A DNA stretch of 64,000 nucleotides from JACDAE01 sp963717195 (GTDB lineage: Bacteria; Chloroflexota; Ktedonobacteria; Ktedonobacterales; Ktedonobacteraceae): contig CAVQVR010000001.1 in NCBI GenBank assembly GCA_963717195.1, positions 62,001 to 126,000 of the forward strand. Reading direction: 5' to 3'. Below are positions 46,459-55,991 of this stretch, piece after piece (the first letter of the stretch is position 1; the number at the start of each line of letters is the position of its first letter). A model generated the notes under the pieces. The model had not been told where the DNA came from, searched no databases, and saw only the letters and a program-made list of their open reading frames with translations. Both the position numbers and the translations under genes were made by a program.

Positions 46459-47316
46459 CTGAGCATGGACGTATCAGGAGCGAAAAGAGAGAAAGATCCT
46501 GGCTAGCCATCCATCGAGCAAAATGTTTTCCATCGATGACGTAGATCTTGCGTGAGTTAGATGAGGTAGAGGTCAGTTGTCCGGTAACATTCTGCATCGT
46601 TGCAGCCAGCGGCAGTACAAGCACCATTTCTTTCGCCTGGATAGCAGAAGTTCGATGCATTCCATTGCCCTTTATGTTGTGATTCAGACAACGCACAACG
46701 ACAGTCACGATAGAAATGCTAAAGCGACGTTTACCTCTCCTATTATATCTCAACAAACGCCTCTATGTACAGCTTTTTACCTATAAATCAGAGAGAAATA
46801 GAATAACGCTCCATGAGATGAGTGCTTCTTTTTTGGCAGTTTTGCCATGAGGAATCTAGAAGCGATGCATTTTACACAAAATAATCTCTTAAATCGACCT
46901 TGTTTTCCATCACCCTTGCAATTCCGCAAGCAACACTGTACACTCTTACACAGAAGGAGCCTGCTCTCAACCTGTCCCCATTCTCCACAACCAGATGAAA
47001 AGTCCCTCCATAACACGCTCCCTCTCACCCTCTCCACCATCCAGGAGAACCAACCAAAAACACATACAATCGAGAAACTTCCGGAATACCGGAATGCCGG
47101 AATATGCGAATGCCTCTTGTGATCCCTTTGTGATTTCACAAGAGCAGATAGTGATCATTTTATGAGCCCTTGCTTCTATCATAATTATGAGGTTCAACGC
47201 GGACAGAAGCAAGAACGACGCAGTTCCCCCTATGGAATAATAACGCTGCACCATACACCGATGTTGGCATACCTACCATAGAAATAAAGGCATCACCTGA
47301 AAGGACCGAGAATCGT
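46459..47316. other. Long intergenic region (858 bp) before the synthetase-GNAT gene
   Basis: AT-rich. Open frames on both strands lack ribosome binding sites and codon character. A frame at 46415-46756 (minus) may be the decayed upstream part of the fragment that follows on that strand. The only clear structure is the repeat/palindrome cluster at 47081-47144. Confidence 0.5.
47081..47144. promoter_or_regulatory. Direct CCGGAAT repeats and TTGTGA palindrome, candidate operator
   Basis: Three adjacent 8-bp copies of CCGGAAT(A/G) (47081-47104) are followed by CTCTTGTGA ... TCACAAGAG (47115-47123, 47136-47144) with an inner perfect TTGTGATTTCACAA (47128-47141). It lies about 175 bases before the synthetase gene. 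The spacing differs from CRP/FNR sites. Confidence 0.45.
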
Positions 47317-50149
47317 ATGGAGACAAGCAAAACAGGCGAACAACCCCTCGCCGGTACGGGTGCCATTTATAAGCCCGACGCCATTTATAAACCCGGCGCT
47401 GTAGGGGCCGGGTTGACGACGCCCACTCCCACCACCGTTTTTCGTTACAAGCAACATCATCCCCTCAATGCCATCTTCGAGCCGAAGAGCATTGCCGTCA
47501 TTGGAGCAACCGAAAAAGAAGGCAGCGTCGGGCGCACGATCCTCTGGAACCTGATCAGCAATCCATTTGGAGGAACGGTTTTTCCCGTGAATGCGAAACG
47601 TGCCAGCGTTTTGGGTATTAAAGCGTACCCCAATCTGGCTGCGCTACCCCAAAAGGTCGATCTCGCAGTCATTGTCACTCCTGCACCCATCGTACCTGGC
47701 CTGATTGCCGAATGTGTTGAGGCTGGCGTCAAAGGGGCAATTATCATCTCAGCAGGTTTCAAGGAGACCGGTGCAGCAGGTGCAGAGCTGGAGCAACAAA
47801 TTCTGAAGGAGGCGCGTCGAGGGAAATTGCGCATCATAGGACCAAACTGCCTTGGCGTGATGAGTCCACTAACGGGCCTCAACGCGACCTTTGCCGGGGC
47901 CATGGCACGACCTGGACATGTCGGCTTCATCAGTCAGAGTGGTGCCCTTTGCACCGCTGTACTGGACTGGAGCCTGGGAGAAAACGTTGGTTTCAGTGCC
48001 TTTGTCTCCATTGGCTCGATGATGGATGTGAACTGGGGCGACCTCATTGATTATCTGGGCAGCGACGAACAGACCACAAGCATTGTCATCTACCTGGAGA
48101 CGGTCGGTGATGCACGGTCGTTCCTCTCAGCCGCCAGGGAAGTAGCTCGCAGCAAGCCGATCATCGTGATGAAAGCTGGCCGCACGCACGAGGCCGCTCA
48201 GGCGGCAACCTCCCACACGGGCGCGTTAGCCAGCAGCCACGAAGTTTTTGAGGCCGCTTGCCGCCGCAGTGGAATACTCACTGTCAATCGCATTGATGAA
48301 CTTTTTTCCATGGCGGGGGCGCTTGCCAAACAATCGTATCCCAAGGGACCACACCTCACCATCTTGACGAATGCAGGGGGACCGGGCGTACTCGCCACCG
48401 ATGCCCTGGTGAGTGATGGAGGTTCATTGACAGATTTGTCACCGCAAACCTTTGCCGCACTTGACCAGGTCCTCCCACCACAGTGGAGTCATCGTAACCC
48501 GATAGACATTCTGGGCGATGCCAACCCTGAACGCTATGCTCAAGCTCTTGAGATCGCGGTACAGGATCCTAATAGCGATGGCTTGCTGATCATCTTGACT
48601 CCCCAGGCAATGACTGACCCGACCCTGACCGCCGAGCGGCTGAAGCATTACGCTACAAGTACTGGCAAACCAATCCTCGCCAGTTGGATGGGTGGTGCAA
48701 CAGTAACCGGTGGCAATACGATTTTGAATCGGGCGAATATCCCCACCTTTCCCTACCCAGACGCAGCTGCCCAGGTATTCGATTACATGTGGCACTACGT
48801 CTCCAACCTGCGTAGCTTATACGAAACGCCTCTCCCTCCCGAGGAATTGGAACAGGGTGGGCCTGATCGAGCTATGGTGGCAAAGATTATCGAAATCGCT
48901 CGCCAGTCGGGTCGGACGCTGCTGACCGAGTTCGAATCCAAGCAACTTCTGGCCGCCTATGGCATCCCAACCGTGGAAACACGCGTTGCTACCAGCAAAA
49001 CCGAGGCCGTCAGGTGCGCAGAGGAGATCGGCTATCCGGTCGTGCTCAAGCTCTTTTCAGAAACGATTACCCACAAGACCGACGTGGGCGGCGTGCAATT
49101 AAACCTCTCTGGAGAGGACGCAGTGCGTAACGCCTACCGCGCTATTGAAACTGCGGTAGGCGCGAAAGTCGGAGCCGAGCATTTCCTGGGGGTAACCGTC
49201 CAGCCGATGATCTCGCTTGATGGTTACGAACTCATCCTGGGTAGTAGCATCGACCCGCAGTTCGGCCCGGTTCTCCTCTTTGGTTCAGGTGGACAACTCG
49301 TCGAAGTCTACCAGGATCGCGCCTTAGCCCTTCCACCACTTACAACTACATTGGCGCAGCGCATGATGGAACAGACGCGCATCTTTACCGCTCTCCAGGG
49401 AACACGTGGGCGCCCGCCTGTTGATCTCATCGCACTTGAACAACTCCTGGTTCGCTTTAGTCACCTTGTGGGAGAGCAGCGCCGCATCAAGGAAATCGAC
49501 ATTAATCCATTGCTTGCTTCTCCGGAACGCCTGATCGCGCTTGATGCACGGGTTGTTCTGCATAGCTCGGATATCAGCGAGGATGATCTACCCAAACTTG
49601 CTATTCGCCCATATCCACAGCAATATGTGCAGCCCTGGGTTCTGTCCGACGGCACTCCAGGTCACGCTTCGCCCCATCCGCCCGGAAGATGAGCCACTCA
49701 TGATCAAGTTTCACGAAACGCTTTCGGAGCAGAGTGTCTACTTCCGCTGGCTACATATGTTGCAATTGAGCCAGCGCATCACTCATGAGCACTTGACCAG
49801 GGTCTGTTTTATTGATTACGACCGCGAGATGGCGTTTGTCGCTGAATACCATAATCCGCGTACGGGACAAAATGAGATTATTGGTGTCGGGCGCTTAATC
49901 AAAACCACTGGAGCCAATGAGGCCGAGTTTGCCGTTCTCGTCACTGACCAGTTCCAGCACAAGGGATTGGGAACTGAACTGCTGAGTCGGCTGATCCAAT
50001 TTGCTCGCGACGAAAAACTTCAGCGCCTCACGGGCGATATCCTTCTTGAAAATCAGGGGATGCAAGAGGTTTGCAGAAAACTTGGCATGTTCCTGCAGTA
50101 TTCGCCAGAAGATGAAGTGATGAAAGCGGAACTGGAGTTGTCAGACTAA
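47317..50149 (+). pseudogene. ADP-forming acyl-CoA synthetase fused to GNAT acetyltransferase, one +1 frameshift
   Basis: Corrected length about 943 residues. The first part holds the CoA-binding domain (KSIAVIGATEKEGSVGR), ligase-CoA domain with the phosphorylated His in SHTGALA, and the ATP-grasp domain (GYPVVLKLFSETITHKTDVGG). After YPQQYVQPW comes a GNAT domain (VTLRPIRPEDEP, FQHKGLGTELLSRL). This is the layout of Pat/YfiQ protein acetyltransferases, but the catalytic His is kept, so the synthetase half may still make acetate and ATP. One extra G at 49660-49661 separates the halves. The N-terminus contains two 18-bp repeats (AIYKPD, AIYKPG) and GTAGGGGC from a mobile repeat. Confidence 0.87.
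47362..47408 (+). repeat. Repeat remnant inside a coding N-terminus
   Basis: Two direct 18-bp copies of GCCATTTATAAnCCCGnC (47362-47379, 47380-47397) lead into GCTGTAGGGGCC. They are in frame and encode AIYKPD-AIYKPG-AVGAG, ahead of the conserved start of the synthetase domain. Confidence 0.8.
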
Positions 50150-50166
50150 AAGCTGGCGGCTTGTAC

Positions 50167-51045
50167 CTACGTGGACTTCTGCTGATATGATGCCATATGA
50201 GCTCGATAATCACGCGGACTCATGCCAAAGCGCTGACGGAACTGGCGGCTGAAATAGAAGGCAGAAGTGAAACCCACTTCTTCAGCAATCATCCTGATGC
50301 TATGGGAACTGAATTCTAACAAACGAACTGCCTTACGAAAACGCAGCGTCAGCATGGTATTGGTTACCGAGTCGCCCACTTCCTGCTTAAAGAGGTGAGA
50401 GAACCGTGAAGGTGAAAGAGATACTTCTTGTGCCAGCATCTCCAGATCGTACTGTGCGGTAAGATCCTGGGAAATGAGGTCAAGGACATACTGGACACGT
50501 GAATCCAGCACGTGTTCCGTTTTTTGCATCGTCTCACGCACAGCAACGAGTAGTACTTCCTCAAGGCCATTGAGAGCAAGTTCGCGTTGAAGCATACTCA
50601 AAGGCCCTGGCGCAGCATTGATCTGTGGCAAAGAGGCATCCGCATGGAGCTTCAGGAAAGTCTGTCGCACACGCTCACGTTCCTGCACAGAACTAATATG
50701 GACTTTATAGAAACCTTGTCCGCTCTCTGGCAAGTGCCACCAGGTAAACCAGGACAGGCGTGGTTGAAAATGTGCCCAGAGAAACTCCCAGGAGGTATCA
50801 GGAGGCACAGAATAATCATGTAGGGCACCAGGTTGTAAGAGGACAATATCTCCAGGATTTGTGCATAGCTGCAATCCTGGCTGACGGTAGAGGCCTTGTC
50901 CTTGCAGCGTATAGGTGATCAACCAGTTTCCTGAGCCATGCGCACGGTGGACAGCATAGCCATACCGTTCGTTAAAGTGCCCGGTCACCAGAATATCTGG
51001 CGGTGGTGAATATGAGTTCTCTGTATGCATAACAAAATTGTACAT
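50167..51045 (-). CDS. AraC-family transcriptional regulator
   Basis: 292 residues: N-terminal cupin-like ligand-binding half (GNWLITYTLQGQGLYR, PGDIVLLQPGALHDY) and two helix-turn-helix motifs at the end (LAQEVSLSPSRFSHLFKQ; IAEEVGFTSAFYFSRQFRQ). The start may be the ATG at 51045 or 51030; neither has a clear ribosome binding site. It is divergent from the PhyH dioxygenase gene, which it probably controls, perhaps in answer to a sugar or small polyol. Confidence 0.9.
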   Translation of the reverse strand: MYNFVMHTENSYSPPPDILVTGHFNERYGYAVHRAHGSGNWLITYTLQGQGLYRQPGLQLCTNPGDIVLLQPGALHDYSVPPDTSWEFLWAHFQPRLSWFTWWHLPESGQGFYKVHISSVQERERVRQTFLKLHADASLPQINAAPGPLSMLQRELALNGLEEVLLVAVRETMQKTEHVLDSRVQYVLDLISQDLTAQYDLEMLAQEVSLSPSRFSHLFKQEVGDSVTNTMLTLRFRKAVRLLEFSSHSIRMIAEEVGFTSAFYFSRQFRQRFGMSPRDYRAHMASYQQKST

Positions 51046-51191
51046 TATTTTGTAGAGGTCACGAAGGTCATAGCAGGATTGTGCAAGTTTTTAACAGCTC
51101 TATCCATTCTCTTTCACGAGCATCCCAGCTACTATATATCATCAGAGAGGTGCTATTTCAGCAGCGAGAGCGGGAGAAAGGAATATCGACT

Positions 51192-52001
51192 ATGACCACA
51201 ACGACGAAGCAATTAACCAGTGAGCAGGTAAGCACATTTGATGAACAGGGCTATCTTATCCTACGCGGTTTATTCAGACCGGATGAAATACAGCTCCTGA
51301 TTGATACGTTCATGGAGGTATGTGCTAAGGGGCACGTACCGGGCTATTTTGAGCCAACATCTCCTGAGGATGCTAATGGCGATATCCTCAAGCTCTATCC
51401 ACGCATCATTCATCCGCATCGCTTCAACAATGTAGCATTGCAGTACCTGCTCAATTCTCGCCTCGCAGTGATCCTGGAGGATCTGTTAGGGGAAGAGCCT
51501 CTGGCTGCACAAAGCATGCTCTATTTTAAGCCTGCCGGAGCACGTGGACAGGCCTTACACCAGGACAACTTTTACCTGAAAGTAGAGCCTGGAACCTGTC
51601 TTGCAACCTGGATTGCCCTTGATCCTGCTGAGCGCGAGAATGGGGGGCTGGAAGTGGTACCTGGAACACATAAAATGGGCCTCTTCTGTCCGGAAGAGGC
51701 CGACGAGACACTTTCTTTTACACGCGATTTTGTGCCAATCCCACCAGGGTTACAGGCTGTCCCCGTTGATCTGGCTCCTGGCGATGTCCTCTTCTTCAAT
51801 GGCAGTTTAGTCCATGGATCGCAACCGAACAAGACCACGAACCGCTTTCGTCGCTCTTTTATCTGCCACTACATCGGACGCTCCTCCGAACGCATATCGC
51901 TCTTTTACCGTCCAATTTTGACCATGCAAGGTGAAGTGGTAGAAGTTGCGGAAAATCCCGATGGCGGCCCCTGCGGTACAGAAGCAACTGGTCCGCATTA
52001 A
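51192..52001 (+). CDS. Phytanoyl-CoA dioxygenase (PhyH) family protein
   Basis: 269 residues of a non-haem Fe(II)/2-oxoglutarate oxygenase. Iron ligands are visible as ALHQDNFY (His-x-Asp) and LVHGSQPN (distal His), and the 2-oxoglutarate Arg is in NRFRRSFI. The ATG at 51192 is chosen because GGAGAAAGGA precedes it. The substrate is unknown. A very strong hairpin starts at the stop codon. Confidence 0.88.
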   Translation: MTTTTKQLTSEQVSTFDEQGYLILRGLFRPDEIQLLIDTFMEVCAKGHVPGYFEPTSPEDANGDILKLYPRIIHPHRFNNVALQYLLNSRLAVILEDLLGEEPLAAQSMLYFKPAGARGQALHQDNFYLKVEPGTCLATWIALDPAERENGGLEVVPGTHKMGLFCPEEADETLSFTRDFVPIPPGLQAVPVDLAPGDVLFFNGSLVHGSQPNKTTNRFRRSFICHYIGRSSERISLFYRPILTMQGEVVEVAENPDGGPCGTEATGPH

Positions 52002-52052
52002 GCTTGCGTTCCTCACGATATACTGCTGAGTATATCGTGAGGAACGCAAGCT
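52001..52052 (+). terminator. 24-bp perfect hairpin after the PhyH gene
   Basis: Arms at 52001-52024 and 52029-52052, loop GCTG, overlapping the last base of the stop codon. There is no T-run; it is likely a terminator or an RNA-stabilising stem. Confidence 0.75.
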
Positions 52053-52603
52053 AATAGCAAATCGAAGAACCTACCCGGGCTTTCTTGTTTTTCTGTAACT
52101 ATTCAGATCTCCTCGCCACCAGCGGTGGCTCGCCCAGGTTTTGTGTGGAAGACCTGAAAGATCACAGCGAACAGAAGCGAACTTCCCCCAAAACGGTCAA
52201 TAACCGCTAGCACAAGGCAATCGCCAGCAATCTTCTCAGTCCTACGGTCTAATCACAGGCGCAACACACCAGGAGAGAGGTTACAGAATATTACAGAATA
52301 TTCTACCAGAAAACTGCAGCTCTATCGGTTTTTCTAATCCATTGTGATGCATATGTGAGTGTCTCTCTCTCGTCCATGACCATTTCGTGACGTTTGCCTG
52401 TGATACTTCCTCTTGAGAAAGCGATAGCAAGCAAAACCTGCGGATGGGTTCAACGCTTCAGTATGGAAGCGTGACCCTTTTGACTATTGCAGACAGTCAA
52501 CTCTCGTTAGCAGGATTTTCTTCTATCTTGTAAGTTCGACTATTGCAGACAGTTAACTCTCGTTAGGCAGGGTTTTCTTCTATCTTGTAGGAGGCATTTC
52601 ATT
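52053..52603 (+). promoter_or_regulatory. hppA upstream region with tandem repeat leader
   Basis: 551 bases without a gene. A direct repeat of 51-52 bp (GACTATTGCAGACAG ... TCTTGTA) occupies 52482-52532 and 52538-52589 and runs to within 14 bases of the hppA start, so it lies mostly in the mRNA leader or promoter. AGGAGG follows it. A duplicated promoter or a control element are both possible. Confidence 0.55.
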
Positions 52604-54868
52604 GTGAGCAGCTATATCTGGATCCCTATCAGTATAGGTTTCCTGGCCATTCTTTTCGCTGCATACCTCGCACTCTCTGTTTTGCGCAAAGACACCGGAA
52701 CGCCGGCGATGCAGAAAATCGCAAACGCCATTTTCGAAGGAGCGCAAGCATTTCTCAATCGACAGTATCGCACGATTGCGGTCCTGGCGCTCGTTGCTGC
52801 CGTTGGCGTTGGGGGCATCCTCGCCATTTTGAGTCAGGGCAACGAGGCCGTCCGGTTCAGCCTGGCCTGGCACACGTCCCTTGCGTTTCTCATTGGAGCC
52901 GTGTGTTCCGGCGTGGCCGGATATGTTGGCATGTATATTGCAGTCAAAGCAAACATCCGCACAGCCAGTGCTGCAACGCGCAGCCTGGGTGAAGCATTGA
53001 TGGTCTCGCTACGTGGGGGAGCCGTCTCCGGTTTTCTGGTCGTCTCGCTCTCTCTCCTGGGCGTCTCCATTCTCTTCTCTGCTTATGATATCGGCAATTC
53101 TGTCGAAAATGTCCCATCGTTGATTATCGGCTTCGGCTTCGGAGCCAGTTTTGTCGCCCTGTTCGCGCAATTGGGCGGCGGCATCTTTACCAAAGCAGCC
53201 GACGTGGGTGCAGACCTCGTGGGCAAAATTGAAGCGAATATTCCTGAAGATGATCCACGCAACCCGGCAGTGATCGCAGACCTGGTCGGCGACAACGTCG
53301 GCGACTGCGCCGGTCGTGGTGCCGACCTGTTCGAGTCAACCGCCGCTGAGAATATTGGCGCGATGATCCTGGGCGTCTCTCTGGCAGCCGCCACTCACAA
53401 TTCCAACTGGATCCTCTTCCCGCTGATTGTACGCGCCTTTGGCCTCATTGCTTCAACCATTGGCTTACTCTACGTTCGACCATCCGTCGTTGTTGAACCC
53501 GACAAGGCCGCCGGTCGAGATCCAGGTGAAATAGCCATGAAGCAGCTTACTATTGGCTACTTGATCACCTGCAGCTTCTGCATTCTCGGGATTTTCCTGG
53601 GAAGCTTCTTATTACTCAATGGGGCCACGGTTACTGGCACCGATGGCATTCCTCCCTGGATCTGGTATGGCCTCGCTGGAACCGTGGGTATCCTTTTGAG
53701 CATCGCCTTCGTCTATATCACCCGCTACTACACCTCAGGCTCCTATCGTCCCGTACGCAATATTGTTGTATCAAGCCTCAAAGGACCCGCAACAACGATT
53801 ATCACCGGAGTCGCCGTTGGCATGGAATGCGTCGTAGTGCCTGTACTGGCGATCTGCGCGGCCCTTGGACTCTCTTTCTTCCTGGGAAGCCAGGTCCATC
53901 TCCCTGCCACAAGTATTGTAGCTGGCGCCCCCAATGTGGGTGGCATTTTCGGGACCGCTGTCGCAACCATGGGAATGTTGATGAGCTGCGCCTATGTTCT
54001 CTCCATGGATACCTTTGGTCCCATCACTGATAATGCTGGTGGTATTACCGAAATGAGTGGACAAGCAGAATCCGTTCGAGACATCACCGATGCTCTCGAT
54101 AGTGTCGGAAATACGACCAAGGCTCTGACCAAAGGCTACGGCATCGGCTCAGCCGCTCTGGCCGCTTTCCTGCTCTTTAGCGCCTACCTCGATGTCCTCT
54201 ATTCCTATGCGAAAAACACGGCGGTCTATCACGTTGACCTGACGGATATCACCGTCTTTATTGCAGCTCTCATAGGACTGACCCTCATTTTCTTCTTCAG
54301 TTCACTGGCCATCCGCGCGGTTGGGACGGCTGCTGAGTATATGATAGAGGAAGTACGGCGTCAGTTCCATGAAAATCCCAAGATCATGCTAGAAGATGTC
54401 AATGAGCGTGTCGATCCCGATTATGCCCGTTGCGTCGATATCAGCACACGCAGATCCCTGCGGGCAATGGTCTTCCCCGGCCTGGTCGCTGTGCTGACCC
54501 CCATTGCCGTTGGGATCATCCTTGGCCCTGAGGCTGCGGCAGGTATGCTGATGGTTGGCACAATGGGTGGCATTGTCCTCGCTCTCTTCCTCAACAACAG
54601 TGGAGGAGCCTGGGATAACGCGAAAAAGTATATCGAAGCTGGCTACCTGCGCATCAATGCTAATGGCAGAGTGGCCGATCACCTTGACCCCAATGCACTC
54701 GTTCTAGGCAAGGGCAGTGAGGCACACAAAGCCAGTGTTGTCGGTGATACAGTCGGCGATCCTTTCAAGGATACCGCTGGCCCATCGCTCCACGTGCTGA
54801 TCAAGCTCCTCAGCACTATCACACTGGTTATGGCCCCACTCTACATTTTCTTGCACGCAATACATTAA
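52604..54868 (+). CDS. hppA: Membrane-bound proton-pumping pyrophosphatase
   Basis: 754 residues with about 16 membrane helices. The pyrophosphate site DVGADLVGKIE and acidic motifs (DNVGDCAGRGADLFES; DTVGDPFKDTAGPSL) are intact. The determinant position in GNTTKALTKGYG is Lys, which marks K+-independent enzymes. It splits pyrophosphate and pumps protons out of the cytoplasm. The start is GTG with AGGAGG upstream. A hairpin follows. Confidence 0.95.
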   Translation: MSSYIWIPISIGFLAILFAAYLALSVLRKDTGTPAMQKIANAIFEGAQAFLNRQYRTIAVLALVAAVGVGGILAILSQGNEAVRFSLAWHTSLAFLIGAVCSGVAGYVGMYIAVKANIRTASAATRSLGEALMVSLRGGAVSGFLVVSLSLLGVSILFSAYDIGNSVENVPSLIIGFGFGASFVALFAQLGGGIFTKAADVGADLVGKIEANIPEDDPRNPAVIADLVGDNVGDCAGRGADLFESTAAENIGAMILGVSLAAATHNSNWILFPLIVRAFGLIASTIGLLYVRPSVVVEPDKAAGRDPGEIAMKQLTIGYLITCSFCILGIFLGSFLLLNGATVTGTDGIPPWIWYGLAGTVGILLSIAFVYITRYYTSGSYRPVRNIVVSSLKGPATTIITGVAVGMECVVVPVLAICAALGLSFFLGSQVHLPATSIVAGAPNVGGIFGTAVATMGMLMSCAYVLSMDTFGPITDNAGGITEMSGQAESVRDITDALDSVGNTTKALTKGYGIGSAALAAFLLFSAYLDVLYSYAKNTAVYHVDLTDITVFIAALIGLTLIFFFSSLAIRAVGTAAEYMIEEVRRQFHENPKIMLEDVNERVDPDYARCVDISTRRSLRAMVFPGLVAVLTPIAVGIILGPEAAAGMLMVGTMGGIVLALFLNNSGGAWDNAKKYIEAGYLRINANGRVADHLDPNALVLGKGSEAHKASVVGDTVGDPFKDTAGPSLHVLIKLLSTITLVMAPLYIFLHAIH

Positions 54869-54871
54869 GCT

Positions 54872-54904
54872 GCGTGAGTCATCTCGAATTGAGGTGACTC
54901 ACGC
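54872..54904 (+). terminator. Hairpin after hppA
   Basis: 14-bp arms (GCGTGAGTCATCTC / GAGGTGACTCACGC, one mismatch) directly after the stop, followed by CTTCTTTCC. Confidence 0.8.
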
Positions 54905-55007
54905 CTTCTTTCCGTCTCAAGCTGGGGACCTATTTGCAAGCCTGCGATCGTTCCGTGGTAAACACAATAAGTCAAATGCAACGTTACCAGAAGAGGAGAA
55001 ATATGCC

Positions 55008-55385
55008 ATGTTTGAAGCTCTTTTTAAAATAACCGCCCTGGTCGAAAGTGATGGACTGGGACAATACACATTTAAAGTCTACGACCAGAGAAAACCTACA
55101 TGTGAGCATGAGTTCTCATCCCTCATAAAGACAGTCTATGAGCAACAGGTGTTCCCAGCACTTCAGATCGGCGACGAATTGACAATGATCCTTCATGTGA
55201 ATCTTCCTAACCATGAACTTGAAAAAACAGTGCAGGTTCGTGAGGATCGCCAATTTGCAGGAGATTGGCAGCCGAAACCAACGGCCGACCTGCTTCCACT
55301 GTTTTCAAACATCTACGAGCACTTCCGGCGGCAGGTGATTCCCGGGAACGTTTTTACGATTACATTTCAAATGCAGCGGTTCTAA
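55008..55385 (+). CDS. Hypothetical protein (125 residues)
   Basis: No family is recognised. ATG at 55008 is chosen because AGAGGAG lies about 9 bases upstream; an earlier in-frame ATG at 54894 lies inside the hppA hairpin. The protein is soluble-looking, with a beta-rich middle (YTFKVYDQRK, LQIGDELTMILHVN) and an aromatic end. It is followed 42 bases later by the flavoprotein gene, and they may be co-transcribed. Confidence 0.65.
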   Translation: MFEALFKITALVESDGLGQYTFKVYDQRKPTCEHEFSSLIKTVYEQQVFPALQIGDELTMILHVNLPNHELEKTVQVREDRQFAGDWQPKPTADLLPLFSNIYEHFRRQVIPGNVFTITFQMQRF

Positions 55386-55427
55386 CACCTGTGTTCTCAA
55401 GAAAGCGCTTGCATGAAGGAGGATGCT

Positions 55428-55880
55428 ATGTTTAGCAAACTGAATGAAACACAAATTGACCAGATCTTACGCACAGAAGCAGTTGGGCGCATCGGCTGTC
55501 ACGCAGAAGGAAAAACTTATGTCATTCCAATTAGCTATGCCTACGACGACGAAAGCATCTATGCACAATCCGTTCCTGGCATGAAATTGGACATGATGCG
55601 CCTCAATCCTGAGGTCTGCTTCGAGGTTGATCGCATAAAGAATGCTTCGCATTGGCAGAGCGTGATCGCCTGGGGCACCTTTGAAGATCTGAAAGGTGCG
55701 CAGGCAACGCATGCATTGCATTTGCTCACGCAGCGGATGACGGCTCTGATCGCGGGTGGACAGTCTCTCCATACGATGATAAGAACAGACAACCCCACAC
55801 GCGAAATCACTTCTCTCTATCGCATTCGACTGACAGAGAAAACTGGACGCTTTGAATACGATGAGGATGCCGCAAATTAA
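55428..55880 (+). CDS. Pyridoxamine 5'-phosphate oxidase-like flavoprotein (NimA-like)
   Basis: 150 residues of a split-barrel FMN-binding protein (VGRIGCHAEGKTYVIPISYAYDD, IYAQSVPGMKLDMMR, VIAWGTFEDL). The family includes nitroreductase-like NimA and heme-degrading or F420-related enzymes; its substrate here is unknown. GGAGG precedes the ATG at 55428, which is preferred to the earlier one at 55413. Confidence 0.85.
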   Translation: MFSKLNETQIDQILRTEAVGRIGCHAEGKTYVIPISYAYDDESIYAQSVPGMKLDMMRLNPEVCFEVDRIKNASHWQSVIAWGTFEDLKGAQATHALHLLTQRMTALIAGGQSLHTMIRTDNPTREITSLYRIRLTEKTGRFEYDEDAAN

Positions 55881-55991
55881 ACATCTCTGATCTTCGTGGT
55901 CACTGTAAGGGATAAACACTCATGGATATGATCGAAATCGGTAAAGCGTCTGGTTTTTCATTTCCAAACGTTGTAGACTTCGTCGGCAGAC

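Noticed and set aside
46415..46756. 113-codon minus-strand frame
   Set aside because: No ribosome site, unusual composition and no recognised domain; at best the decayed upstream part of the fragment at 45943-46458.
46777..47254. Several frames in the gap before the synthetase gene
   Set aside because: No ribosome binding sites, low-complexity sequence and overlap with each other on both strands.
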